Positions 1 to 10,552 are shown, counted from the stretch's first letter. The stretch: 64,000 bases of DNA from Artocarpus heterophyllus (GCA_025403435.1 CM046350.1:2324070-2388069), one strand, 5' to 3'. A program made the numbers and translations. Notes: a model not told the origin generated them from the sequence alone.

Positions 1-1874
1 TAAATTACCTAAAGTTTGGAATAAGGTAATTTTAGAACCTAAAAGGGCATGAGCAGAAAGTAGTATAAAATTTAATTAAGAGAACGTTTGAGTAAAGAAA
101 ACTTGGGCTTGGAAGGTTAATAGTTCCCCTATCCATACGCCATAGACCTATGGCGGCTCTGCTCACGGTCAATGCCTTAAAAACATAAAAAAGCCCATGG
201 GGTCCCCCAACATCAATCCCTCTAAAAGTAGAAAATATAAAAAAGTTTATTTATATTAGCGGTAAATTCATCATGTTTTAAAGAGAATTTTGTTTGAGTT
301 TTAATGTTAGAGGGCTTTTACTGAACGTGTTGAAAAGTGGTCCGCGAAAAGTATAGGAAATAAGTAAAGTGCGAAAGAGAGAATATTATGCCACGTTTTT
401 TAAAAAAATATATAATTATTTATTTATATCACACTTAAAAAAATACTTTATTATTATTGTATTTTTTTTATCAAAAATAATTAGTGAGTTATTTATAATA
501 GACAAACTTCAACAGTCTCCCAACTCTCTCGTCCTTTTTTGCTCTCAGCAATTTGAATATTTTTTTAGTGGCATTGTAAGTTTCAAATATATGTACACAA
601 CATTTATGAAAATGAAGTTTCAAAATAAGACATTATGCAAATTAAAAAAGAAAAAATCTTCGTGCTGCTTATGTGGCTAAAACATAACACCCAGGTTGTA
701 CGGCTTTTGGCACTAATTGAAAAAAAAAAGAAAAAGAGAGAGATCATATTGTTTTTTGAATGGGTAAAGTATTTAAGGAATTCATCTCTTTTACCGCCAA
801 AAAAAACAAAAAGTACAAAAACTCTTTTTCTTTGTTCTATGTTCGGTTTTAAGATCCTTCCTTCTCAAGCTTGGGACAGAAAAAAAGTTTGAGATGCTAA
901 AGAGAAATTGGAGATATCCAATGAGTTGGAAAAGCAACGCATGCTTTTATCCCCATTATTTAGATACCTTGGTCAAGAAAGAATAATTTGATTCTTAATT
1001 TGCTTGCCTCTTTATTTGACCTTAAAGTATTGGATAAAAAAAATAAAAGAAAGTAAAGGATATAGGAACTAAAAAAGTTGCTTTTGTTTTCTTAGACCCA
1101 TATGTCTCACCATTTTCAAATTGCCTAGGGTGGCAAAGGGTACTTTACATGATAGCATTTGGTAAATATAAACAAAAGTTGCTGAATTTAGTACATATTA
1201 TTTTTAAAAAAGAACATTATAACTCTAATGGATATACGCATAACAAAATCAGCATCTTTATACGCAAAGTAAACAATACAGTCTATCGTAAAGAGTCAAG
1301 TGTCGGCAGCTTCCTGTTTAGCATTTAAATTAATTAAAAATCTTTAAATAATAGAATATAGCTAGGTAGGCCCTGTTGCTATTGATAGTCGCTTGCACGA
1401 GGAAAGCACGAAGCTACTTCAATAACATTATTATTATTATTATATATTTGGTTTCATTGTTATGTTTTTAGTGGGTATTATTGTTTTTAACCGTTTTGAT
1501 ATAAATATAACGATTTTATGGAAATAAATAGTTGATAAAAAAATTATAATAATTAAAAAAGATGAATTTTTATCACATCATATGTAACTATTTGAAACTA
1601 GTCTCTATAATATATATGCATAAGTTGATCAGAATATTTAGTTCAATAATTTTTGCTTAATGATTACTTAGAGTGGTTTACCTTAGGACTTAATTAAACC
1701 AGACTACGGAATTTGATACTTAAATCCAAATAATTGTGCATAGAGCGAATGGAGGTAGTTTAATCATAGCAACAAGATTGCCATGCACCAGTGTGGGCAT
1801 GCAAATGAAGCATTAATAATCAACTTTTCTGATTATTTATTTGCTTTAATAAGATATCTTCTCTTTAATATTTA
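1..1874. other. AT-rich intergenic stretch, no gene seen
   Basis: Low-complexity AT-rich DNA with poly-A and poly-T runs. Open frames of up to 103 codons (for example 369-680 plus) are lysine, phenylalanine and isoleucine rich, resemble nothing, and look like chance frames. A near-perfect 18-bp palindrome (CGCCATAG, two bases, CTATGGCG) is at about 139-156. No RNA gene or transposon end was recognised up to the target duplication at 1870. Confidence 0.6.
1870..1874. repeat. Target-site duplication, left copy
   Basis: ATTTA directly before the TG of the left LTR. The same five bases follow the right LTR at 10070-10074. This pairing shows that the whole 1875-10069 unit inserted as one piece. 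Confidence 0.9.
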
Positions 1875-3840
1875 TGTAACGCCCCTATGTGGGGGTTAAC
1901 AGTTTTTAATGAGATAAAATAAAAATAAATAATAAAAGTAAAACCTTAAAAATAAAATTTACCCGGGACTTAAATGAAAACTCTCAACTCAAAAATAAAA
2001 ATATAAACGATAAATAAACCACAGTTTTAATGTAGCACCTTAAATTTAATAATATAAACTGTTGTCATCATCATTTTAACCCTCAACACATTATAATACA
2101 GTCACAGAAAGTAACAATTGATGCTTACATTATCATGAAGAACATTCTCAACGATTGAAACAGTCCCAATGTAATATAGTTACATCACTTCCTCAACTAT
2201 ATTTCTCGTAGCCACCTCACATTTAGTGAGTCCTGAAAAGATATAAACATAAGGGTATGAGCAACACTATGCTCAGTAGAGAAAACCATTACTCACCTTT
2301 ATCATTACCACATTAAAATCTGCATGGTTAGTAAGTTACATCATATTCCAGATTATGAGGTTTATTATGATCACATCTTATGGATACCGTAGTTAATCAT
2401 TACCAAGTGTCATAATTACACATTTATACAAATATTAACAATCATCATTGTTCCTAGGTATCCATGTTAAATTGAGTATCACTCAACTCATCGAAACCCA
2501 AATGGGCGCACTTGATCACCCTATAAACATTCCAAGGGTGTTCCGGTGAGGGGACATCAAGCCCCGAGTCCTCACCAAATCGATTCCTGTACAGTGTGTT
2601 CTGGGACTTTCAACCCAAGGAAGCGTCATCGCCTTCCCCCTACTTTACCTTTTAGGGTATTCATGCCCAAGGACGTAACCGTCGCCCTTTTCATGTCTCA
2701 CAATTTCTCTATATTAAATCATTATTAATAGAGTTAATTTTCCTAACCATGCTTCTCAATTTATAACATGTGTCAATTCATTATGTTCCTCGCCGTACAA
2801 TACAAGACGAGTCCATGTCATAGTTTCATATGTGATACACATATAATATCAGTTCAACATAGATATATATATATTGCGGCAAAACAATCAATTTTAATTC
2901 TATAAAAACCTCACAAAAGATGAGTAATAGAATCCCTACCTTTCAAGCTTATCAACAATCTTTTAATCCTGGAATCAGTTAACGTTAGCTCCATACTCCC
3001 TTGATCCTAAGGCGTGCATAAGGACAATTAAAACTAAAGCACAACATACAACTACATTTATAAAATTTATTTTAATTTAATCTTAGAATTTCAAGAAATA
3101 ACCACTGCCCATAGAGGTATTATAAAGTTTAACAATATAAATTTTCTGTCTAGGGCATATACACTTAGACTTCATACATATGCTCCAAAATAGCAACAAA
3201 CATATACTTAGGTTTAAGAACGCAAATTTGAATAATCCTTTAGTATAAAAGAAAATTTATAAATGAAAGACTAAATTTGTTCATAAGATTCTAACCTCGG
3301 ATTATGGTTAGTTGGAAGCTTGAAATGGCTTCAAAACAGGTTCCTTTACTTCGGTATGACTGAAATTCTTGCTCAAATGGAGGTGATGGTGGCTGATTTT
3401 TATGGCTGCCTTGAAGAAGTTCTCTAAGTATTTTGCTTCAGCAAAGAAATAAGAAGAAGAGTGTGGGAACCGTGGAAGAAAAAGGAAGAAAAGATGAAGT
3501 CTTTGAAAAGAAGTGATAGAAACAATTATAGAGGAGACATGTTGAAGCATGTCACGGAGGAAATAAAGAAAATGAGGGTCAAGAGTAGTTGGAAAAGATA
3601 TCCTTATGTCTCATCTAAAGACTTTAACACACATAATGCCAATATGACATTTTTGAGATTTATTAGAAGTTCTAAGGCTTTTTAGTAATCATACTAAATA
3701 AATATAGGAGAATTTTAGAAAATTTAAAAATAGATAAAAATAAATATTATAAAATAAATTTAAATGAAGCAATTTTTTTTTATACATTAAAAATTAATTT
3801 AATTACCTCAATACCCGTTAGGAGAATAACGAGTGTCACA
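1875..3840 (-). repeat. LTR, 3' copy in element sense
   Basis: 1966 bp, TG...CA ends. I find one difference from the other LTR: G at 2064 against C at 8293. It contains short open frames identical in both copies (2546-2728, 3308-3550, 3461-3685) with no recognisable product. A segment of about 450 bp (roughly 2290-2760) is also conserved in the gypsy LTRs at 27491 and 30364. Confidence 0.93.
2545..2576. other. Conserved hairpin inside the LTR
   Basis: An imperfect inverted repeat, GGTGAGGGGAC ... GTCCTCACC, closes on an AT/GC-mixed loop. It recurs in the other LTR (8774-8805) and, with few changes, in both gypsy LTRs (28149-28180 and 31020-31051). Most of the surrounding LTR sequence has diverged between the two families. 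Role unknown; an RNA structure in the R or U5 part is an inference. Confidence 0.5.
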
Positions 3841-3862
3841 GCTCTACCCCCCTTAAAGAAAT
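3841..3862 (-). other. Polypurine tract
   Basis: On the minus strand, directly before the 3' LTR, the sequence reads AAGGGGGGTAGAGC preceded by an A-rich run. This is the purine tract expected to prime plus-strand DNA synthesis. Its position opposite the primer-binding site fixes the element orientation. Confidence 0.75.
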
Positions 3863-4795
3863 TTCGTCCTCGAAATTTCAATTCTAGCAATACTAGTAAA
3901 AATTTTAATTTCATTATGATTCCAATTCCGAGTCTAAACCGTTAATGTTGTTTGTCCTCCAAATTTAAGTTATCGTATCTCCACTTATTTACTTGCATAA
4001 TAAATCTTACTTCTAAATCCCTCAATGAGAGTATTTCTGACAAGTTTCAACTTATAACACCGTATAATAGTCTAAGAATCTGATCAGGCATACATATTGA
4101 CCATACCATGATTCCAGTCCTTCATTGTCCATGGACTGTGATTTACAATCACATTTAAGGAGATTGCTAGAGAAATTTTATATACTTCATCTTTAGCTTC
4201 CTTTTCCTTTTTGAGTAAGGAAAAGTCAAATATATTTGATTTCATACCTCAACTAATAAACTAAAACATAATCATAAAACATATATCACAAACACTTTTA
4301 TTCAAAACTATACATTAAACTTACTCATAGAGATATTAAACGGAATCTCAGAGTTGTAGACAAACCCGACATATTTTTCATTAAACAGCTATCCTCATGA
4401 CACAAACATTCAATCCAAATAATATACTCATATTTCATATGGAATATCCCCATAACTGACTCTGGTACTTCCACATAATATTAACAGAATATTACACATT
4501 ACAAACATGATACGGATACGTTTCGAGAGTACAAGGCACTCCGTATACCAGCTATCCATATCATGCATGCTTATAGGATACAAAAACATCGATAAACAAA
4601 AGATCGGACCTTAAGAAGGATGCGTTTCGAGAGCATCAAGTACTCCGTATCCAGCCATCCCGGCATTAGGCTCAATGAATCTAAAAGATTGAACAACGAC
4701 GTACCACAAGAAACGCAGAATACAAGGTAAACGGTTATTCGTAACACACGAAATACGGACACACATGCCTATATGCCAAAGATAAAACAAAAAGA
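3863..4795. other. Element interior downstream of the LOG-like ORF, non-coding
   Basis: About 930 bp between the LOG-like stop codon and the polypurine tract. A frame of 63 codons (4571-4762 minus) has no recognisable content. A short imperfect repeat around TTTCGAGAG(T/C)A near 4523 and 4626 is the only structure noticed. It may be the captured 3' untranslated region or old element sequence. Confidence 0.5.
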
Positions 4796-5485
4796 TTACA
4801 GATGGAGATTCAAATCAATTGGCCGCTCCCGGCTTTCCCTTTCCCATTCAAGCTTGGATGTTGCAGTGTCGGATTCTGGATGTATGATTTGCATTTTATC
4901 TATCAATTCCTCAGCTGTTGAAGCAGTGACAAAGATTTGTCTCTCCGATTCTGTAGTGATGTTTTCTTCCACAGCGTAATCTAGAAATTTCAAAAGACCG
5001 TCATAAAAACCCTTTACGTTCAGCAGTCCCAAAGGTTTGGAATAAAAGCCCAACAATTGCCCACAAGCAACTATAAATATTTCCTCAAGAGTACCTAGAC
5101 CACCAGGTAATGTTATAAAAGCATCGGAATTATAGATTATGTCTTTAAAATTTTTAGGGATACTCCTGACTCCTTCTCCCTTACCTATGGCTTCCTTACA
5201 AAGGTTTCCTTCAACTGGAATATGAGGCCAAATTCTTACATCAGTAGCGTCGCTAGACCTAGCTGCTAGTGCCATATTTACCATCATTTTTATACTACCA
5301 CCCCCATAGATTATGTTAATCTTCTTGCTTGCTAGGACTTGCCCTAAGTGATTTGCAGCTTCTAAATAAGCTTTATCTTTTCCAAGGCTGGAACCACAAA
5401 AGACACAGACATTCTTTATTTTCTTCGTGGACTGGGAGGTAGACATATTTGGTTTATAGAAGTGGTTGCTTAATGTCTGCTCCAC
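4796..5485 (-). CDS. LOG-like protein (cytokinin riboside 5'-monophosphate phosphoribohydrolase family), intronless, retrotransposon-borne
   Basis: A single 229-residue frame. LOG enzymes release active cytokinin bases from their nucleoside monophosphates in the cytosol. Seen here: VCVFCGSS near residues 27-33, the GGGS loop at 61-64, and the family signature PGGxGTxxE at 127-134, followed by a well-conserved C-terminal half (KPLGLLN, 150-156). Two things are odd. The conserved HxRKxxM stretch that normally precedes the SDAF/LPGG region, and supplies an active-site arginine, is replaced by an unrelated shorter segment (about 109-118). The middle (65-95) is also strongly diverged. The last residues, DLNLHL, contain an LxLxL pattern like the EAR repression motif. 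Plant LOG genes normally have several introns, so this copy probably came from spliced mRNA. It lies in sense inside a complete LTR element, 604 bp after the other ORF. The family call is firm; activity is doubtful. Confidence 0.85.
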   Translation of the reverse strand: MEQTLSNHFYKPNMSTSQSTKKIKNVCVFCGSSLGKDKAYLEAANHLGQVLASKKINIIYGGGSIKMMVNMALAARSSDATDVRIWPHIPVEGNLCKEAIGKGEGVRSIPKNFKDIIYNSDAFITLPGGLGTLEEIFIVACGQLLGFYSKPLGLLNVKGFYDGLLKFLDYAVEENITTESERQIFVTASTAEELIDKMQIIHPESDTATSKLEWERESRERPIDLNLHL

Positions 5486-6089
5486 TTAGACTTCGGGTTC
5501 TACATGAGTTTTTAAAGATGAGAAATACACAAAAAGGGCTAAAGAGATAGACGAGTAGGTAATGAAAAGGTAATCCAAAGATTTAAACAAAATCTTGTGC
5601 GGATAAGAAAGTAAGATAAGGTGATTGATAGTTTACAGAAAATCTGATTCACTTTTTGAAAAAGATTAGACTCTAATTGTATAACTTTTGACAATTGAGA
5701 ACAATTTGACAGAAGACCCTCATGACACAACTGTAGACTTTTTGACAAATATACACCAAGTCTAGAAATTTAATATAAACGACAAATACTGTAGAACTTT
5801 TGAAATTTGAGACACAAATCTTGAAATATCTGGATAAGCTTTTCAAAATTCAAACATATTACTGTACCGTATGTAACGTGTTTGATAAGATAATATATTT
5901 TATTATATATATATTTAAGAAAATCATAAATTAAATAAGATATTAACACTTACTGTATCAATCTAATAATCACAATTATTTCAAACACAAAAGCAAATAT
6001 TCTGAGTAAAAGAAAAACACAAACTGTTGAACATCAGCTAAAACTGCTTCAAATAAGTAAAGACTAAATAACCTTTATAGAGCGATGAC
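5486..6089. other. Spacer between the two element ORFs
   Basis: 604 bp, AT-rich. It contains a 69-codon minus-strand frame (5539-5748) without recognisable content. No intron signals were clear enough to join the two flanking ORFs, which are in different frames. Confidence 0.5.
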
Positions 6090-6611
6090 TTATTCCCCAT
6101 CCAGTTTTCTTATGGCTTGACAAACAGGATCTAAAAATACCATATTCCTGAGGCGTTGTCTTTCTGTATAAAATTTAGGCCAGAGTTTAAAAATAGCTCC
6201 TTGAACATATCCACTAGGGTGACCGTGGATAGGAGGATGGATGCTATCCAAGTTCTCCTTTGAAAGTCCATTCCTACAAAACCTTATTTTATCCTCTCTA
6301 TTCGTAGACATATAACCAGGTGAAGTACATTTACCGTTACAATTTTGTCTTCCACATTTGTTACAAGTGACCACGATGGCACGAGCTCTTCTTTTCATTG
6401 CACTACGACTGGTACCCGTTCCTGGTAAACCGACATCTTGACTAAAGTCACTCGGACGGATTTTCCCCTCTATCAACATTCTCACATCACAAGGGATACC
6501 AAAACGCATAAGAATCCACAACCGAGTAATTCTAGCCTTGTATTTCTTTCTGAGAATCTTTTGGGAGAGTGATGGGAAATACTTTCTCAGGTGTTGGTAC
6601 TTTGGGTCCAT
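6090..6611 (-). CDS. Basic cysteine-rich protein, 173 aa, possibly of viral nucleic-acid-binding type
   Basis: Intact frame with a methionine start, first ORF after the primer-binding site (about 1.5 kb leader). Layout seen: a lysine/arginine-rich N-terminus (9-35), a hydrophobic stretch with FGIPCDV (37-43), a basic KRRARA block (73-78), then Cys83-x2-Cys86-x4-Cys91-x3-Cys95, a Pro-Gly turn at 98-99, Cys112, and a histidine- and proline-rich tail (125-133). It lacks the CCHC knuckle of retroelement Gag. The order of an arginine-rich motif followed at once by a compact cysteine cluster and a CxxPG-type turn resembles the small cysteine-rich nucleic-acid-binding proteins of carlavirus-like plant viruses. 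That is pattern recognition only. It may instead be an unknown plant or element-specific protein. Nuclear or nucleic-acid binding is likely from composition. Confidence 0.6.
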   Translation of the reverse strand: MDPKYQHLRKYFPSLSQKILRKKYKARITRLWILMRFGIPCDVRMLIEGKIRPSDFSQDVGLPGTGTSRSAMKRRARAIVVTCNKCGRQNCNGKCTSPGYMSTNREDKIRFCRNGLSKENLDSIHPPIHGHPSGYVQGAIFKLWPKFYTERQRLRNMVFLDPVCQAIRKLDGE

Positions 6612-8083
6612 GATGAGATAAAAGAAGAGTAAATAGAAAGGAAAAATTAAGATAGTAAATTGCAGAATCCTAGAATTCCTTCTTCTTTTAGAGAAAAAGA
6701 AGAATTTCTAATGAAAAAGAAGAGGATTTGCGATTTAAAGAGAAAATAACAAATTAAGAGAGAAAAAGTGAACTCGGAGAAATAAGCTCCTATGCACAGT
6801 AAACGTATTTGTAAACAATAATTAAACCACTGTATATGACACGTATAAAGACCACGTGGGAGAGACAGTGTGAATCAAACTGATTTAAGATTTGAACTAG
6901 GCCCAAATGTTCTAAGTTGAAAATGGTCAAGTTGTTTCGGGCCTTAACACATTTAGAACAAGTTAAATAACAAACATAAAATTGAAAACCAATTCGTATG
7001 AATCTTAAACCCAATTCAAAGCCCACTATAGATAAAGTTAACTATAAACAACAAATCTAATTTAACGACAACAAGGATCTTCCTGAATGATATTTAAAAT
7101 CATTTCATAACAACACAATCTTCCAGCAACTCAAATGATTTTGTTTTAATCAAAACTTTATTGAACAATACATACACCCATATGTTATTCATAATACTCA
7201 ACATCTATAAATGGATTCATCATCATTGCTACCAAGGGTTTAGAATGCGACTAACCTTGAAATCAATACGATTTACGTCTTTCAACGTAGACCATATCAA
7301 TGAACAAAGACACTAGATGTTACTACTTAAGAACATCTACAATCCCCACAATTCTACTTACACAATATCGAATTTCCTCATATAACAAAATCTTAGGTAA
7401 CCAAAAGATTCACTGATACACTTAAATACAATGTACGTAACGAAATATTCCAATTTTGAGATTCATGCATTCTAGACTTTACACAGTCTCAACAGACCAA
7501 AAGTCTAACATTTATCTCTCTCAAGATTCAATACCATGATTCCCAACTTATATCATATTCCTCAAATAAATAGAACTTTTAAGAAAAGATATTGACACTT
7601 ATGTGTTCCATCGAATCCACACATAATCATTACTTAGGTTTGAATCAATTACGAAAAATTTGGCATATCTATGTCAAACTTTAAAATCAATAAATCAAGC
7701 CTTATATTTTTTTTTTATTGTTTTTCACGAGACAAAAGGCTCTTAAATCCTCGTATCTACACGAATTTCTCATCGTTTATACGAATTAGATATGCTTATA
7801 GATCCTAATATTATACGAATCTCTCATAAGCATTCTACTTATAAACTCATTCCATATAATTATCATTCCCTCATAACTATTAATACTTTCCTTCTATATA
7901 ATTATGGTACTCATATAACCATAAGTATTTTCATTCTATGGCCTTTCCATGTTACATCCTTCTAGACTGTATAAATCAATGTGAAGGTTCATTTTGATGA
8001 TGACAATGAAAATTCAGCTTCAAAACCATCTCAAAAATATATTTTTTAAAGTGGTGCTACACTCCCTAGGTTAACCGAACCTA
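6612..8083 (-). other. Element leader (untranslated), no ORF recognised
   Basis: About 1.47 kb between the primer-binding site and the first ORF. It includes a 78-codon frame (6790-7026 minus) that looks like chance. The last 90 bp or so beside the primer site resemble the leader of the gypsy element at 30250-30363. No gag start was found. Confidence 0.55.
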
Positions 8084-8085
8084 GG
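8065..8085 (-). other. Leader hairpin overlapping the primer-binding site
   Basis: CCTAGGTT and AACCTAGG form a perfect 8-bp stem around a 5-base loop. The stem overlaps the inner edge of the primer-binding site by two bases. The gypsy relative keeps the same hairpin with one bulged base at about 30325-30345. Such leader hairpins can act in dimerisation or packaging; here that is inference. Confidence 0.55.
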
Positions 8086-8096
8086 CTCTGATACCA
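8084..8096 (-). other. Primer-binding site, initiator-Met tRNA
   Basis: The minus strand reads TGGTATCAGAGCC, complementary to the 3' end of plant initiator methionine tRNA, the commonest primer of plant LTR elements. Seven bases separate it from the LTR edge at 8104. Confidence 0.9.
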
Positions 8097-8103
8097 AAAA
8101 TTC

Positions 8104-10069
8104 TGTAACGCCCCTATGTGGGGGTTAACAGTTTTTAATGAGATAAAATAAAAATAAATAATAAAAGTAAAACCTTAAAAATAAAATTTACCCGGGACTT
8201 AAATGAAAACTCTCAACTCAAAAATAAAAATATAAACGATAAATAAACCACAGTTTTAATGTAGCACCTTAAATTTAATAATATAAACTGTTCTCATCAT
8301 CATTTTAACCCTCAACACATTATAATACAGTCACAGAAAGTAACAATTGATGCTTACATTATCATGAAGAACATTCTCAACGATTGAAACAGTCCCAATG
8401 TAATATAGTTACATCACTTCCTCAACTATATTTCTCGTAGCCACCTCACATTTAGTGAGTCCTGAAAAGATATAAACATAAGGGTATGAGCAACACTATG
8501 CTCAGTAGAGAAAACCATTACTCACCTTTATCATTACCACATTAAAATCTGCATGGTTAGTAAGTTACATCATATTCCAGATTATGAGGTTTATTATGAT
8601 CACATCTTATGGATACCGTAGTTAATCATTACCAAGTGTCATAATTACACATTTATACAAATATTAACAATCATCATTGTTCCTAGGTATCCATGTTAAA
8701 TTGAGTATCACTCAACTCATCGAAACCCAAATGGGCGCACTTGATCACCCTATAAACATTCCAAGGGTGTTCCGGTGAGGGGACATCAAGCCCCGAGTCC
8801 TCACCAAATCGATTCCTGTACAGTGTGTTCTGGGACTTTCAACCCAAGGAAGCGTCATCGCCTTCCCCCTACTTTACCTTTTAGGGTATTCATGCCCAAG
8901 GACGTAACCGTCGCCCTTTTCATGTCTCACAATTTCTCTATATTAAATCATTATTAATAGAGTTAATTTTCCTAACCATGCTTCTCAATTTATAACATGT
9001 GTCAATTCATTATGTTCCTCGCCGTACAATACAAGACGAGTCCATGTCATAGTTTCATATGTGATACACATATAATATCAGTTCAACATAGATATATATA
9101 TATTGCGGCAAAACAATCAATTTTAATTCTATAAAAACCTCACAAAAGATGAGTAATAGAATCCCTACCTTTCAAGCTTATCAACAATCTTTTAATCCTG
9201 GAATCAGTTAACGTTAGCTCCATACTCCCTTGATCCTAAGGCGTGCATAAGGACAATTAAAACTAAAGCACAACATACAACTACATTTATAAAATTTATT
9301 TTAATTTAATCTTAGAATTTCAAGAAATAACCACTGCCCATAGAGGTATTATAAAGTTTAACAATATAAATTTTCTGTCTAGGGCATATACACTTAGACT
9401 TCATACATATGCTCCAAAATAGCAACAAACATATACTTAGGTTTAAGAACGCAAATTTGAATAATCCTTTAGTATAAAAGAAAATTTATAAATGAAAGAC
9501 TAAATTTGTTCATAAGATTCTAACCTCGGATTATGGTTAGTTGGAAGCTTGAAATGGCTTCAAAACAGGTTCCTTTACTTCGGTATGACTGAAATTCTTG
9601 CTCAAATGGAGGTGATGGTGGCTGATTTTTATGGCTGCCTTGAAGAAGTTCTCTAAGTATTTTGCTTCAGCAAAGAAATAAGAAGAAGAGTGTGGGAACC
9701 GTGGAAGAAAAAGGAAGAAAAGATGAAGTCTTTGAAAAGAAGTGATAGAAACAATTATAGAGGAGACATGTTGAAGCATGTCACGGAGGAAATAAAGAAA
9801 ATGAGGGTCAAGAGTAGTTGGAAAAGATATCCTTATGTCTCATCTAAAGACTTTAACACACATAATGCCAATATGACATTTTTGAGATTTATTAGAAGTT
9901 CTAAGGCTTTTTAGTAATCATACTAAATAAATATAGGAGAATTTTAGAAAATTTAAAAATAGATAAAAATAAATATTATAAAATAAATTTAAATGAAGCA
10001 ATTTTTTTTTATACATTAAAAATTAATTTAATTACCTCAATACCCGTTAGGAGAATAACGAGTGTCACA
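8104..10069 (-). repeat. LTR, 5' copy in element sense
   Basis: 1966 bp, same ends as 1875-3840 and nearly identical to it. As the 5' LTR on the minus strand it should hold the element promoter. A run of alternating T and A at about 9089-9103 could serve as TATA box, but the transcription start was not determined. Confidence 0.93.
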
Positions 10070-10074
10070 ATTTA
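10070..10074. repeat. Target-site duplication, right copy
   Basis: ATTTA directly after the CA of the right LTR, matching 1870-1874. Confidence 0.9.
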
Positions 10075-10552
10075 TGAAATGAGATATCTTCTCTGTTAAA
10101 TGGTATGGCTAAGGGAAATATTAACGTGCATTTTATTGTCGGATCAGAGAAACCCTTAATTGGCAAACTAAAATATGCATTTTTCCCAACGCGGAGCCAT
10201 AAATGGTTTTTGGTGAGGACTCAATCATATTTATTTTTAAGTTTCAATTTTTTTTAGTAGAGTACATTTCTATTTTTGTTTTTTAAAATAGAAGAATAAT
10301 AGTTTTTTTTAATTATGTATGAAAAATTTTTTTCACGCGTGATTGCTGGCATAGCTTAGTTAAATTCTACACCCAAAATCATGAGGTGAAGACTGTGGAG
10401 TTCGTATACCCCATTACCAAATTAAAACAAAAGAAAATAAAACGAAAATAAATCTTTCCCCACACAGATCACACATCAACAGTCACTGGTTTTTTTAACC
10501 ATATTAATGATAGATGGGGGCTTAATCTTATACAATATGCATGCACAACTTA
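10075..10552. other. AT-rich intergenic stretch, no gene seen
   Basis: No open frame, RNA gene or transposon end recognised. It continues the sequence that ran up to 1874 before the retrotransposon inserted. Confidence 0.55.

Larger units (their letters stand above)
1875..10069 (-). mobile_element. Non-autonomous LTR retrotransposon carrying a LOG-like ORF and a Cys-rich ORF
   Basis: Two direct repeats of 1966 bp (1875-3840 and 8104-10069) start TGTAACGCCC and end GTGTCACA. They are flanked outside by the 5-bp duplication ATTTA (1870-1874 and 10070-10074). Inside the right LTR, on the minus strand, is a 13-nt match to the initiator-Met tRNA 3' end (8084-8096). Inside the left LTR is a polypurine tract. 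The element therefore reads on the minus strand, with its 5' LTR at 8104-10069. The 4.26-kb interior has no gag, protease, reverse transcriptase, RNase H or integrase. It holds two intact sense ORFs, at 6611-6090 and 5485-4796. LTR ends, primer site and leader match the Ty3/gypsy element at 27491-33109, so it is probably a non-autonomous member of that family moved in trans. The near identity of its LTRs means recent insertion. Confidence 0.93.

Noticed and set aside
139..156. Near-perfect palindrome CGCCATAG..CTATGGCG
   Set aside because: Too short and isolated to assign a function.
369..892. Two overlapping plus-strand frames of 103 and 85 codons
   Set aside because: Lys/Phe/Ile-rich translation of low-complexity AT DNA, no homology recognised, no gene signals.
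2546..3685. Small frames inside the LTR, identical at 8775-9914
   Set aside because: Their identity follows from the LTRs being near-identical copies. In the related gypsy LTRs the frames are not kept, so they are not supported as genes.
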